54,119 bases of DNA from a virus. The stretch is from the IMG/VR virus record IMGVR_UViG_3300018080_000222, positions 1-54,119 of that record; one strand, written 5' to 3'. The notes under the pieces are model-generated. The model searched no databases and was not told where the DNA came from. It worked only from the letters and a program-made list of their open reading frames with translations. Of the stretch, positions 41,001 to 47,626 are shown in pieces (position 1 is the first letter of the stretch; each line of letters opens with the position of its first letter). A program made the translations under genes and the position numbers.

Positions 41001-41211
41001 GAGTACCAGTTCCACTAGGCCCCATATAGGTTTGGGTCGGCAATGCCGTCAAATCATTGCCCTGATCTGGTGCGAAGCCCACGGGGTCGCCAGACGGCAA
41101 AACACCAGATACAAAAAGTCCGGAACCTGCCCAGATTTGACTTTGGGTATTCTCGGTGTTGTCGTCTACGGGATGATAGAAGTTAACTTCATTGGTTCTT
41201 AGGAATGCCAT
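38062..41211 (-). CDS. Fibre-like virion protein: propeller-like + LamG-like + YWTD propeller (1049 aa)
   Basis: N terminus (FYHPVDDNTENTQSQIWAG) is related to that of the 585-residue tail protein. Residues ~80-430 carry short RVTDDSFIVTRG-like strands, probably a propeller-type fold. Residues ~430-595 form a LamG-like domain (LTLAFWTQKP, WIDEVIVWGGSGF, ELGNLYDLKD). Residues ~634-890 are six or so YWTD repeats (GKVYWLDSN, LLYWTDAAAHKVQRS, KMYWTDFGNDTIKRANMDG). Residues ~895-930 carry two degenerate LFxxG repeats, and ~935-1049 the Ig-like domain duplicated in the preceding-listed small gene. Likely virion surface protein; receptor recognition is inferred. Confidence 0.75.
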   Translation of the reverse strand: MAFLRTNEVNFYHPVDDNTENTQSQIWAGSGLFVSGVLPSGDPVGFAPDQGNDLTALPTQTYMGPSGTGTPALWSTKLTDTKHVCVYIKETGFNKDLFAKVIEFTDNVATSGDEYTVIAGKSYTTYSNAVAVQRVTDDSFIVTRGADPNKGHVAVLNVDGTTISEGSTTEFDGNFVYEMTMCEMTPYVSGTSSGIYALTNKSNTDNKCYMRALAVSGTTVDSGSAVVIDDLDHSRYLAVGSFNSDDFLAFFTPKAPAADEIGRYIQGSLSGLTVTMGTSGSVREGTLVEVPIVRRVEANRLAMYSKISDENDRIFQFYLTGGTTSGVPASGIEVLHSDRRDMNVLNSNNLIVSTCKNTFGIQTQIVRLTATSGIVSEAYETDEGTEIQVIPLSNTSFVIYDNDITEDRGDLQVLLTSGVAHIYASDQGVYPSLEDADRLTLAFWTQKPTVLASEWYIDAGYNIGVTSGSIVFGDGDATWNDSGISDLMTSVNDGSQHFVVFDFANTGGTNWTLSTSVNGSGWVDQGTQNTGTASVLSSSGSAPSIMASGTDNYDSWIDEVIVWGGSGFSQLTAVELGNLYDLKDTYDDVMPNYTSYWAASLTGTCNLYTAGQGPTPGSMDCFIEGCYVYDGETRKLYFSDRDTENIRRCNLDGSDIEILVGSVPEPRDLTVDEINGKVYWLDSNTDIIQRCDLDGGNLETVVTGLDNPCGIAFDADNELLYWTDAAAHKVQRSKYDGTEVTDLITTGISGVQGICLDVASGHMYFVDNIYDAIYRANLDGSNLVEIINTDLDLPVGLELDLPNRKMYWTDFGNDTIKRANMDGTSIETLIASGTLQTPHGLTLDLVNGHIFFVDLGTDKLQRCDLDGSNLQDIITAGLQYPDGIELGVYNNDIVNLVVPGHELITASGNLYIAGQREYADIPLYIFGDTTVAWTYQGRSAEEFIKTADYTPQLVGSVSGSPATVTIQIWNITGGVNTELSLGSSGCYAIGSTGRWGWSTSYLPVMNTDRQQFFYRMVGNTGGVSDGEFKIDVPESIRWFHPGSQSEYLL

Positions 41212-41214
41212 GGG

Positions 41215-41961
41215 TTATGTCGTCCTTTCGCCAACAACAGCCTGGATCGCGTTGATTACCGACGGCGTCATGAAGTGCTGTTGAAACTCTTCTTCACTGT
41301 AGCCGATATCGACAGCAACTGCCTGGGTTCTGGTTGGAAAACTGATAGACTGCAATCTCTTCGTTACCGTAGAAGCATGAACTCCCAGTAGTCTCCCAAC
41401 CTGTGATGCAGATAAACCCAAGTTGTATAGAATTATGAATATAAAATCGGGGAAAACCTTATTGGCGGCAGACCTGCTTCGGAATTGTACGCCCATTTTC
41501 TTGAGCTTGTTATAAATTGTCGTCTCACTGCAAAGGGCCATTTGAGCAATTTCCGCACAACTCTTGCGTTCTTGCTCATAAAAATACTGGATTTGAGCGT
41601 CCGATATATGTATATATCCGCTGTGCCTCATTCTGTCTTGGGTATTCTCCGCGTTAGTACCATATTGCAAATTTTCTAAACGATTATTGGTTGAATTTCC
41701 GTCTAAATGACGAGTCTCTAGGCGCTCTGGACGTGGACCCACAAATGCCGCTAGAACCAGGTGATGTATTCTGTATGGCTTACTCCTGCCATTTTGGCAA
41801 AGACTAACTGTCTGATAGCGATTAAATCTGTCGGTTCTACTGGGCGAAAGAAGCCTTTCACGACGACAATTATGTCCCGCCAACCTTTTAATTCGTCCAT
41901 GGCTAGAGACTTGATATATGCCTTCGTACTCCGGTATATCTTTCCAAATTTCAGCAGACAT
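41215..41961 (-). CDS. NUMOD4 / HNH homing endonuclease (248 aa)
   Basis: Start chosen at ATG 41961 (MSAEIWKDIPEYEGIYQVSSHG). NUMOD4 signature EIWKDIPEYEGIYQVSSHGRIK is followed by HNH_3-type HHLVLAAFVGPRPERLETRHLDGNSTNNRLENLQYGT. The C terminus has two HTH-like segments (IAQMALCSETTIYNKLKKMG, QVGRLLGVHASTVTKRL). Own TGGTGTATAA motif upstream. Inserted between a virion protein gene and another HNH gene. Confidence 0.92.
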   Translation of the reverse strand: MSAEIWKDIPEYEGIYQVSSHGRIKRLAGHNCRRERLLSPSRTDRFNRYQTVSLCQNGRSKPYRIHHLVLAAFVGPRPERLETRHLDGNSTNNRLENLQYGTNAENTQDRMRHSGYIHISDAQIQYFYEQERKSCAEIAQMALCSETTIYNKLKKMGVQFRSRSAANKVFPDFIFIILYNLGLSASQVGRLLGVHASTVTKRLQSISFPTRTQAVAVDIGYSEEEFQQHFMTPSVINAIQAVVGERTT

Positions 41962-42008
41962 TATGCCATTTATCTCCAAGGAATGAAAGACCTTTCACCA
42001 ATCAATTG

Positions 42009-42019
42009 ATTATACACCA
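42009..42019 (-). promoter_or_regulatory. TGGTGTATAA-class promoter-like motif
   Basis: Reads TGGTGTATAAT on the minus strand, just after the terminator at 42033-42055, about 50 bases before the NUMOD4/HNH gene. It may also serve the following fibre gene. Confidence 0.55.
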
Positions 42020-42032
42020 GGAGTGGGAAAAG

Positions 42033-42055
42033 AAAAAACCCGCCAGGATGGCGGG
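42033..42055 (-). terminator. Rho-independent terminator
   Basis: Minus strand CCCGCC-loop-GGCGGG followed by TTTTTT. Ends the unit of the 417-residue HNH protein. Confidence 0.92.
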
Positions 42056-42091
42056 CAGTGGGATGCTTCGGCAGGAATTATTGTGTCGGTT

Positions 42092-43345
42092 TTACTCTTC
42101 CATAACGTTTCTAATAGTAGCCTCGCTCACTTCATACATCCTAGCCAGTTCAGGAATTGTAACCCCAGCCTTACTCAATTGGATCACCCGATCTTTTTCT
42201 TGTCTCGCCTTGCTTTCAACAGACTTCTTCCTATTGCCGGGCGTTATGTTATTCTCTCGCAGTATCTTATATAAAGTGCTACTGGCAATTCCATACCTGT
42301 TGCATATTGCCCGAGTAGTCTCACCACGAATGTACGCTTCTAGGACACCAGACTTAGTTTCATCAGAAATTTCAAATCTCTCCCTATTATAAAAGCTCGT
42401 ACTCCTCCTGGCTTGACCTATCGCCATGAACCTGGCACGAACAAAGGACAATGACTTACCAAAATGCCTGGAAATTCGCTGGCAGGACCACCCCCGATCA
42501 TGCAGAGCCAATAATTCTTCATCCTTAATCCCATTGTGCATGTGCAGTCTCTTGTGCATATCGGCTGTTACGGTCATTCCATTATTAATGTCCCAGAACT
42601 GTTCAAATGATTGTGCTAGTTCGAACAATTGATCACAGTTATCTATGGGGTTCAAATTCGAATGTTCCTTCAGGAATGCGTTGAAAATCTTAGAAAAACT
42701 AGCAGGATAATGGTGCACTTCCAGCTTCCCGGTCTCTCCAGTAACCCTACACTTATAATCATCTCTCTCCATACACGCCCTTCGCCAAAATTCTGCCCTT
42801 TCACAATGACGAATTCTATCATGCAGTCGAGTGACGCCACCTTTGTATGATTTAATTCTGGCACCCTCATGCTCCGGGGTAATGCCGTTCGCTTTCAGTA
42901 TATTAGCTATCGTACCCTTATGGACCCCGTAGTCTTTTGCGATATCTGCACAGCTTTCGCTTTCGTTGGCCTGGTATCGATCACAAATAGCCTGGTATTC
43001 CGATTCTGGAATTTTGCGGATGGCCTTCGCAGCTTCTGCCTTCCTATCTCTCATCTTGACACCGTTCTTTGATAATCTTTCCCATACTGATGATGCGTTC
43101 ATTCCATGTTTTTCGGCGATCTCGGTAGTAGACATATGAAGGTCTTCATATTCACATCGGATAGTTTCGTCATCTACTTTACTCCTCAAGCCACCAAGAC
43201 CACGTATCTCTACGCCATTATCTCTTAATCGATTGATCAGCGTTTGAACAGCACAGCCGACAATCTTCGCAACTTCTGTACTTGATTTACCTTCATCCCG
43301 ATACAGTCTTGTCGCCAATTCGACATCTATTTGTTTCTTCGCCAT
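42092..43345 (-). CDS. HNH endonuclease with multiple helix-turn-helix repeats (417 aa)
   Basis: Repeated HTH segments: ~1-45 (SSTEVAKIVGCAVQTLINRL), ~55-95 (STTEIAEKHGMNASSVWERL), ~115-155 (SCADIAKDYGVHKGTIANIL), then after a central HNH-like region (RRACMERDDYKCRVTGETGKLEVHHYPASF) more HTH repeats (CQRISRHFGKSLSFV, TRAICNRYGIASSTLYKIL, TIPELARMYEVSEATI). The array of about six HTHs around one HNH suggests a long DNA target. Promoter GAACAG-N16-TATAAC upstream and terminator downstream: a self-contained cassette between the capsid and fibre genes. Confidence 0.85.
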   Translation of the reverse strand: MAKKQIDVELATRLYRDEGKSSTEVAKIVGCAVQTLINRLRDNGVEIRGLGGLRSKVDDETIRCEYEDLHMSTTEIAEKHGMNASSVWERLSKNGVKMRDRKAEAAKAIRKIPESEYQAICDRYQANESESCADIAKDYGVHKGTIANILKANGITPEHEGARIKSYKGGVTRLHDRIRHCERAEFWRRACMERDDYKCRVTGETGKLEVHHYPASFSKIFNAFLKEHSNLNPIDNCDQLFELAQSFEQFWDINNGMTVTADMHKRLHMHNGIKDEELLALHDRGWSCQRISRHFGKSLSFVRARFMAIGQARRSTSFYNRERFEISDETKSGVLEAYIRGETTRAICNRYGIASSTLYKILRENNITPGNRKKSVESKARQEKDRVIQLSKAGVTIPELARMYEVSEATIRNVMEE

Positions 43346-43366
43346 AACTCAATCTCCTTCTACATC

Positions 43367-43394
43367 GTTATACGTCGAAACGACTGTTCTGTTC
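43367..43394 (-). promoter_or_regulatory. GAACAG-N16-TATAAC promoter
   Basis: Minus strand GAACAG (43394-43389) and TATAAC (43372-43367), spacer 16. Drives the 417-residue HNH gene. Confidence 0.75.
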
Positions 43395-43423
43395 GTGGAA
43401 AAAAATATTTTCTTAGTCCAAAT

Positions 43424-43452
43424 AAAAAAGGGGCTGACAAATTGCCAGCCCC
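43424..43452 (-). terminator. Rho-independent terminator
   Basis: Minus strand GGGGCTG-loop-CAGCCCC followed by TTTTTT. Ends the capsid transcript. Confidence 0.92.
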
Positions 43453-43473
43453 ATATTTGCTGTTAGAAACAGC

Positions 43474-44499
43474 CTAAAACGATCCTAAGAGGACCCTGCG
43501 ACCATCTAACGCCGCAAAACCATGCTCCTGCCACCCGTAAAATCCGGCCTTCTGACGTCTGTGCAGCATGTCGTCCTCGAAGATCGAGAGCGGACGCTTG
43601 ACAGGCATGACGAAGGAATCACCGTGTGAAAGGTCGAGACCGATCACGATTTCCTCATCACTCGTACCCATACTTGCACCTAGAGTTGCGAAGTATGTCT
43701 GGAATTCCTGACCCACTCCCAGTTCGTCCAGTGGATGCAGGTTAACCCCATAGATACGGGCCATAGGACCACCATCATCACCAGCCGTAAAGATTTCCCG
43801 ACGAGTCAGGTCATCTACCTCATCAGCATCCCACTCGCGAATGTCTTCGAGAGCTTCAGGACTGATATAGAGGTCGGTCAAGCGACCACGGTTCGGAGTG
43901 GCACTGTTGCCACCAGCAAGACGAGTCATTGTGGTCTTCATCAAGGAGACAAGACGCTTGGTGAATTGACCAGCAGTAGCTGCACTATCATAAACCATAG
44001 GAGCACCACTGTTGTAGTCAGTCCGACCAGCACCGGCAGCAATGATTACTCTCCAGCCATCGGTGTTCATCTTCTTAACAAAACCAGCCTCAAGAACCTC
44101 CATAGCACGTGCAACGATGTTCCAACGCGCAGACGTGGCATACTTCAGTGGCCAGTCAATCGCATTACCGACATCGTATGTGCTGACGGTTACAGCATCC
44201 CCGACGACTGCACGCAATGGTAGAGCGCCTTCGCTAGGTAGCATGTAAGCGACAAAGTCATTCTCATCGGCAGTCTGATAGAAATCCAATGGATACTCAG
44301 CAACTGCACTCGGGTCCAAGACTTCCGGCGTATAAATCCCACCAAGAATGTCGCCATTCAGGAGTGCCGAACGCAGAGGAACCTGTAGCGCGACAGCGAG
44401 AGAATGCATGGCCTCAAGTGCCTCGGCCTTATTCTCAGAACCTGTTCGCTTAAGAAGCGCAATTTGATCTTCAGTTGGTCTTACAATTTTCCTACTCAT
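43474..44499 (-). CDS. Major capsid protein candidate (341 aa)
   Basis: Start at ATG 44499 (MSRKIVRPTEDQIAL), with AAAGGGGGTG upstream. 341 residues of mixed alpha/beta with N-terminal charged helices (residues ~1-50), then the body ILGGIYTPEVLDPSAVAEYPLDFYQT, FVAYMLPSEGALP, TDLYISPEALEDIREW and EFQTYFATLGASM. Follows protease/scaffold and decoration genes and is closed by a strong terminator, the canonical place for an HK97-fold capsid subunit. I do not see an exact family signature but position and size agree. Confidence 0.8.
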   Translation of the reverse strand: MSRKIVRPTEDQIALLKRTGSENKAEALEAMHSLAVALQVPLRSALLNGDILGGIYTPEVLDPSAVAEYPLDFYQTADENDFVAYMLPSEGALPLRAVVGDAVTVSTYDVGNAIDWPLKYATSARWNIVARAMEVLEAGFVKKMNTDGWRVIIAAGAGRTDYNSGAPMVYDSAATAGQFTKRLVSLMKTTMTRLAGGNSATPNRGRLTDLYISPEALEDIREWDADEVDDLTRREIFTAGDDGGPMARIYGVNLHPLDELGVGQEFQTYFATLGASMGTSDEEIVIGLDLSHGDSFVMPVKRPLSIFEDDMLHRRQKAGFYGWQEHGFAALDGRRVLLGSF

Positions 44500-44513
44500 T
44501 CTTTTCACCCCCT

Positions 44514-45005
44514 TTATGCTAGTTTGGACGGGATTGACAGACGGACCTTACAGAATCCATTTGCATCCTCAGTTGACTCAAATCTACCCACACTGGGTGC
44601 TCCACCAGCAGATGATGTAGCAAACAGTCCACTTGCACCGAGATAAGCGATACCACCAGCAGTTGGCGTGCCGCTAATCATGTCGGTTACAACAAAGCCA
44701 TCCGTAATGAGAGTACACTTGTCGCCAGGACGAATCTCATTCTTCTCAAGATTCGGAAAATCTCTGGTGGTACTCATTTCTGGAGCCACACTCTGGATCA
44801 AAACACCGATCACATGCAGAGCACCGGCAGCAGTAGCGTAAGTCACCGTGTTTGGATCGTCGGTACTATTTGTACCCATTGCGATACCAGAGCCTACGCC
44901 AGACGCTACGGCAAGACCACCTGGTGCAGCAGTCGTTGGAGTAGCTGCCCAGAAGAAAGAAATATCTGTGGTCTCGTTATAATCGCGATCACCCTTCATT
45001 GCCAT
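44514..45005 (-). CDS. Capsid decoration-like protein (163 aa)
   Basis: Small beta-rich Gly/Ala/Thr protein (FWAATPTTAAPGGLAVASGVG, KCTLITDGFVVTDM, GGIAYLGASGLFATSSAGGAPSVGRFE, FCKVRLSIP). The G.a.ylg..G......g...vGrf......fckVrl pattern resembles head decoration (DUF2190-like) proteins that stabilise the capsid. Sits between the protease and capsid genes as is common. RBS GGGGGTG. Confidence 0.7.
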   Translation of the reverse strand: MAMKGDRDYNETTDISFFWAATPTTAAPGGLAVASGVGSGIAMGTNSTDDPNTVTYATAAGALHVIGVLIQSVAPEMSTTRDFPNLEKNEIRPGDKCTLITDGFVVTDMISGTPTAGGIAYLGASGLFATSSAGGAPSVGRFESTEDANGFCKVRLSIPSKLA

Positions 45006-45008
45006 AAC

Positions 45009-46511
45009 CTATTCACCCCCTTCGTCTGTTTCGTTTTTCTTGCCGCACAAAGCGTGCGCCATACCAACCCACTGGCCAGCCTCTGACTTCTCAACATCTT
45101 CCGATGCATTAAATTCAGGACCACCATCTTCGTCCACATTATCCAGAGCAGCTTCGGCTGCTTCTGCCTCATCATCCTCAGTCGTCTGCTCTGCCTTCTC
45201 AGCTTGGTCACTTTCGGTAGCTTCTGTCTTATCTTCAACTACCTCTTTCTCGACCTTAGCCTCTCCAGCAAACTTCATAACAGACTCAAATTCTGAGTCT
45301 TCCATGTCTCGTAGTGCAGCTAGTGTTGCGTCTTCGTCTTCAATAGACCTTACTGCCGCCAACTTAGCTAGTCGTTCCCGAGCCACTTCGGTCTTCCGGA
45401 TTTCACTCAATTCAGCTTCACTTGTTTCAGCACGCTTCACCGCTTCGTCGAGCTTCGTCTGAAGTTCCACCTTCTCAGCCTCTACAGCCTCGATTTTCTC
45501 AGACGTCTCTGTGACATTAGCAGTCAATGTCGCAACCTGACCGTCATAGTCCTTCTCTTCAAAATCCTGAACGGTCTTCTTCAACTCCGCTACTTCCTGC
45601 TCCTTCTCATTGAGTTTTGCCGTTACCTCATCCAGCTTTGCCTGAAGTTCCTCCATTTGTTTTTCATCCACGTCTTCTACACCTCCTTCCAATAGGTCTT
45701 TGAGTTCAGCAGTCACGAAAACCTGAGAAGCAGCCTTGCGATTAGCTGCCACCCTTATCACAGATTCTGGATTAGCAGGCGTATCAACGAACCCCTGCGC
45801 ACCAAAAACAAAATCCTTTAATACTCTACCAACCCTATACTCTTGGTACTGGCCAGTCCCGCCATAAGCTCTTAGGTGCTTGGTGAGAAAGGCCGTATTC
45901 TCATTCCTGGAAATAAGCTTGGTCTCTCCGGTCGCCGAATCGATCAACCCATAATCAAAATCAGGGAACCATGCCTCCATAGAAACAAAAATATCCCCAG
46001 CCTGAGCCTTCTCTATAATTTCGTTGATCCTATCTCTGAGGTCGGGGAACTGTCTATACAGAACACCAGCAACCTCAAGATCAAAGTCGGCAGGGAGGTC
46101 ATCGCCCTCTCCAATACTTATCTCGTCGCCAGACTTATCGATAGCCTTACTCTGAACGATGTGGCCCAAAATCTTGGTTGCATCATGCTGATCATTCATC
46201 GGCTTGTGAACTGGGGACGACCGAGCTTTCCACACTTCTGCCGGAACAAAGACATCGTCGTTTAAATTCCAGCCGGTACTCACTAGGATAGAAACAACTA
46301 GCGCCAGATCGAACTGCTCTTTGCCAAGAAGTTCCTCGACACTCTGAACAGACGCTGCGGCATTCTTGATCAGATCGGCTACGGACATATCCTTGAAATA
46401 CTGCTCTACGTCTCCAAGTTGTACTTGTGCCGTAACAAAAGCGGAAGAACGACCGTCTTCGCCCGATTTGTGGTCTATCCCAGCATCCTTTTCAGCTTGG
46501 TAAGTTCGCAC
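45009..46511 (-). CDS. Prohead protease / scaffold fusion (500 aa)
   Basis: Start chosen at GTG 46511 with GGAGG 5 bases before it. Residues ~50-270 look like a capsid maturation protease: WNLNDDVFVPAEVWKARSSPVHKPMNDQHD (candidate catalytic His), then GDIFVSMEAWFPDFD (candidate Ser) and FGAQGFVDTPANP. Residues ~280-410 are long coiled coil (MEELQAKLDEVTAKLNEKEQ, VEAEKVELQTKLDEAVKRAE), and the last ~80 are strongly acidic (TEATESDQAEKAEQ). This protease plus coiled-coil layout matches phage protease-scaffold fusions that guide capsid assembly and are then degraded. Confidence 0.75.
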   Translation of the reverse strand: MRTYQAEKDAGIDHKSGEDGRSSAFVTAQVQLGDVEQYFKDMSVADLIKNAAASVQSVEELLGKEQFDLALVVSILVSTGWNLNDDVFVPAEVWKARSSPVHKPMNDQHDATKILGHIVQSKAIDKSGDEISIGEGDDLPADFDLEVAGVLYRQFPDLRDRINEIIEKAQAGDIFVSMEAWFPDFDYGLIDSATGETKLISRNENTAFLTKHLRAYGGTGQYQEYRVGRVLKDFVFGAQGFVDTPANPESVIRVAANRKAASQVFVTAELKDLLEGGVEDVDEKQMEELQAKLDEVTAKLNEKEQEVAELKKTVQDFEEKDYDGQVATLTANVTETSEKIEAVEAEKVELQTKLDEAVKRAETSEAELSEIRKTEVARERLAKLAAVRSIEDEDATLAALRDMEDSEFESVMKFAGEAKVEKEVVEDKTEATESDQAEKAEQTTEDDEAEAAEAALDNVDEDGGPEFNASEDVEKSEAGQWVGMAHALCGKKNETDEGGE

Positions 46512-46531
46512 AAAACCCTCCAATCATTTGT

Positions 46532-46542
46532 TTTATACACAA
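46532..46542 (-). promoter_or_regulatory. TGGTGTATAA-class promoter-like motif (variant)
   Basis: Reads TTGTGTATAAA on the minus strand, one mismatch from the consensus, 20 bases before the protease gene. Confidence 0.45.
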
Positions 46543-46591
46543 TAATTAAAAGAGAAAATGATAAAATGATGACTTTTCACCACTATGTCGG

Positions 46592-46918
46592 CTACGATCG
46601 ACGTCGCTCCTGTAGGAAGGCGATTACGTCTTTTTGGGCTACTTCGTCGTCATGCACCACCTTCGACGCAAAACCATCCTCATTCAATCCGGCATGAGCC
46701 TCTGTGGCCACCTCTTCTGGTGTTGGAAGATAATATTGCTTCCTTTCCTTGAGGCCATTTTCATTGGTGCTTTCTACGGTATACGCAAACCTCACGTATT
46801 CCTCACCTTCATATGTGTGCTTTTCCAAATAGCAGTCAGAAAGCGGCACAACAACACCATTAATTGAAAGAACAACCTGTCTGCTGCCAGTATCCAACGA
46901 TACATTAACAATCGCCAT
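46592..46918 (-). CDS. Hypothetical head-module protein (108 aa)
   Basis: A 108-residue protein starting MAIVNVSLDTGSRQVVLSINGVVVPL, a beta-sandwich-like N-terminal half (VRFAYTVESTNENGLKERKQYYL), then a helical, charged C-terminal half (HDDEVAQKDVIAFLQER). RBS AGGGGGT upstream. Lies between the FkbM-like gene and the protease. Family not recognised. Confidence 0.55.
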   Translation of the reverse strand: MAIVNVSLDTGSRQVVLSINGVVVPLSDCYLEKHTYEGEEYVRFAYTVESTNENGLKERKQYYLPTPEEVATEAHAGLNEDGFASKVVHDDEVAQKDVIAFLQERRRS

Positions 46919-46920
46919 AA

Positions 46921-47619
46921 CTACCCCCTATCCGTTTCCAAGTTCTTGTTGACAAATAGATGGCAAGGCCAATCATTCTTTTCCTCGACCACCCAGAAAA
47001 ACTCCGACATTTGTTCGACCAGATCGACTGTCTCCTCTTGGGGATAAATACGTCCCCCATGAAATGATACACAAAGTTGACCCATTTTGGCTCGCAATTC
47101 CGGTTTGGCCAGCACTTCCTTCAAAACGCCTACTTCTCCACCTTCACAATTTAGGAATAGCAGGTCAATCCTATCACAGTTGTTTTCGTCCATAATCGTC
47201 TCAAGACTCACAGACCTTACCTTGCTGGTCCTGCGAAGATGTCTCCCCTCACCAATGTGTCTTGGATATATGCTGTTAGACGATTCTTCCTGGAATTCGA
47301 AAAACTCTACCTCGCCATCGGAACCGGTAACAGCGGCTCTGTGGGTGATTACAGGACGATAGAAATTGCCACCTGAACCTGGGAAATGATAGCTTACTCC
47401 CTGACATAATGTTGCAAAGTTCTCTTTGCCAGCCTCATATGCGATCATTGTTAGTGCATATCTGTGATCCCTATAAAACCTGTCACACAGTTTAATCCCA
47501 TGTGCTCCATGGATCGATCCTACCTCTACAATCGTAGGATTATCTGGCAACATATTGGATGCAAAATACATATATTTATCACATCGATCAAACTCAAGGG
47601 TCGGTTTATCAGCCACCAC
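46921..47619 (-). CDS. FkbM-family-like methyltransferase (232 aa)
   Basis: The SAM-binding start PTIVEVGSIHGAHGIKL (Gly-x-Gly-like loop) followed by AYEAGKENFATL, then IMDENNCDRIDLLFLNCEGGEVGVLKEVL, which is the FkbM hallmark (D.l..D.EG.E..vL). FkbM enzymes O-methylate sugars or other hydroxyls. Placed between portal and head genes, GTG start with AGGAG upstream. It could decorate a virion glycan or be cargo; substrate unknown. Confidence 0.8.
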   Translation of the reverse strand: MVADKPTLEFDRCDKYMYFASNMLPDNPTIVEVGSIHGAHGIKLCDRFYRDHRYALTMIAYEAGKENFATLCQGVSYHFPGSGGNFYRPVITHRAAVTGSDGEVEFFEFQEESSNSIYPRHIGEGRHLRRTSKVRSVSLETIMDENNCDRIDLLFLNCEGGEVGVLKEVLAKPELRAKMGQLCVSFHGGRIYPQEETVDLVEQMSEFFWVVEEKNDWPCHLFVNKNLETDRG

Positions 47620-47626
47620 TGATCTC

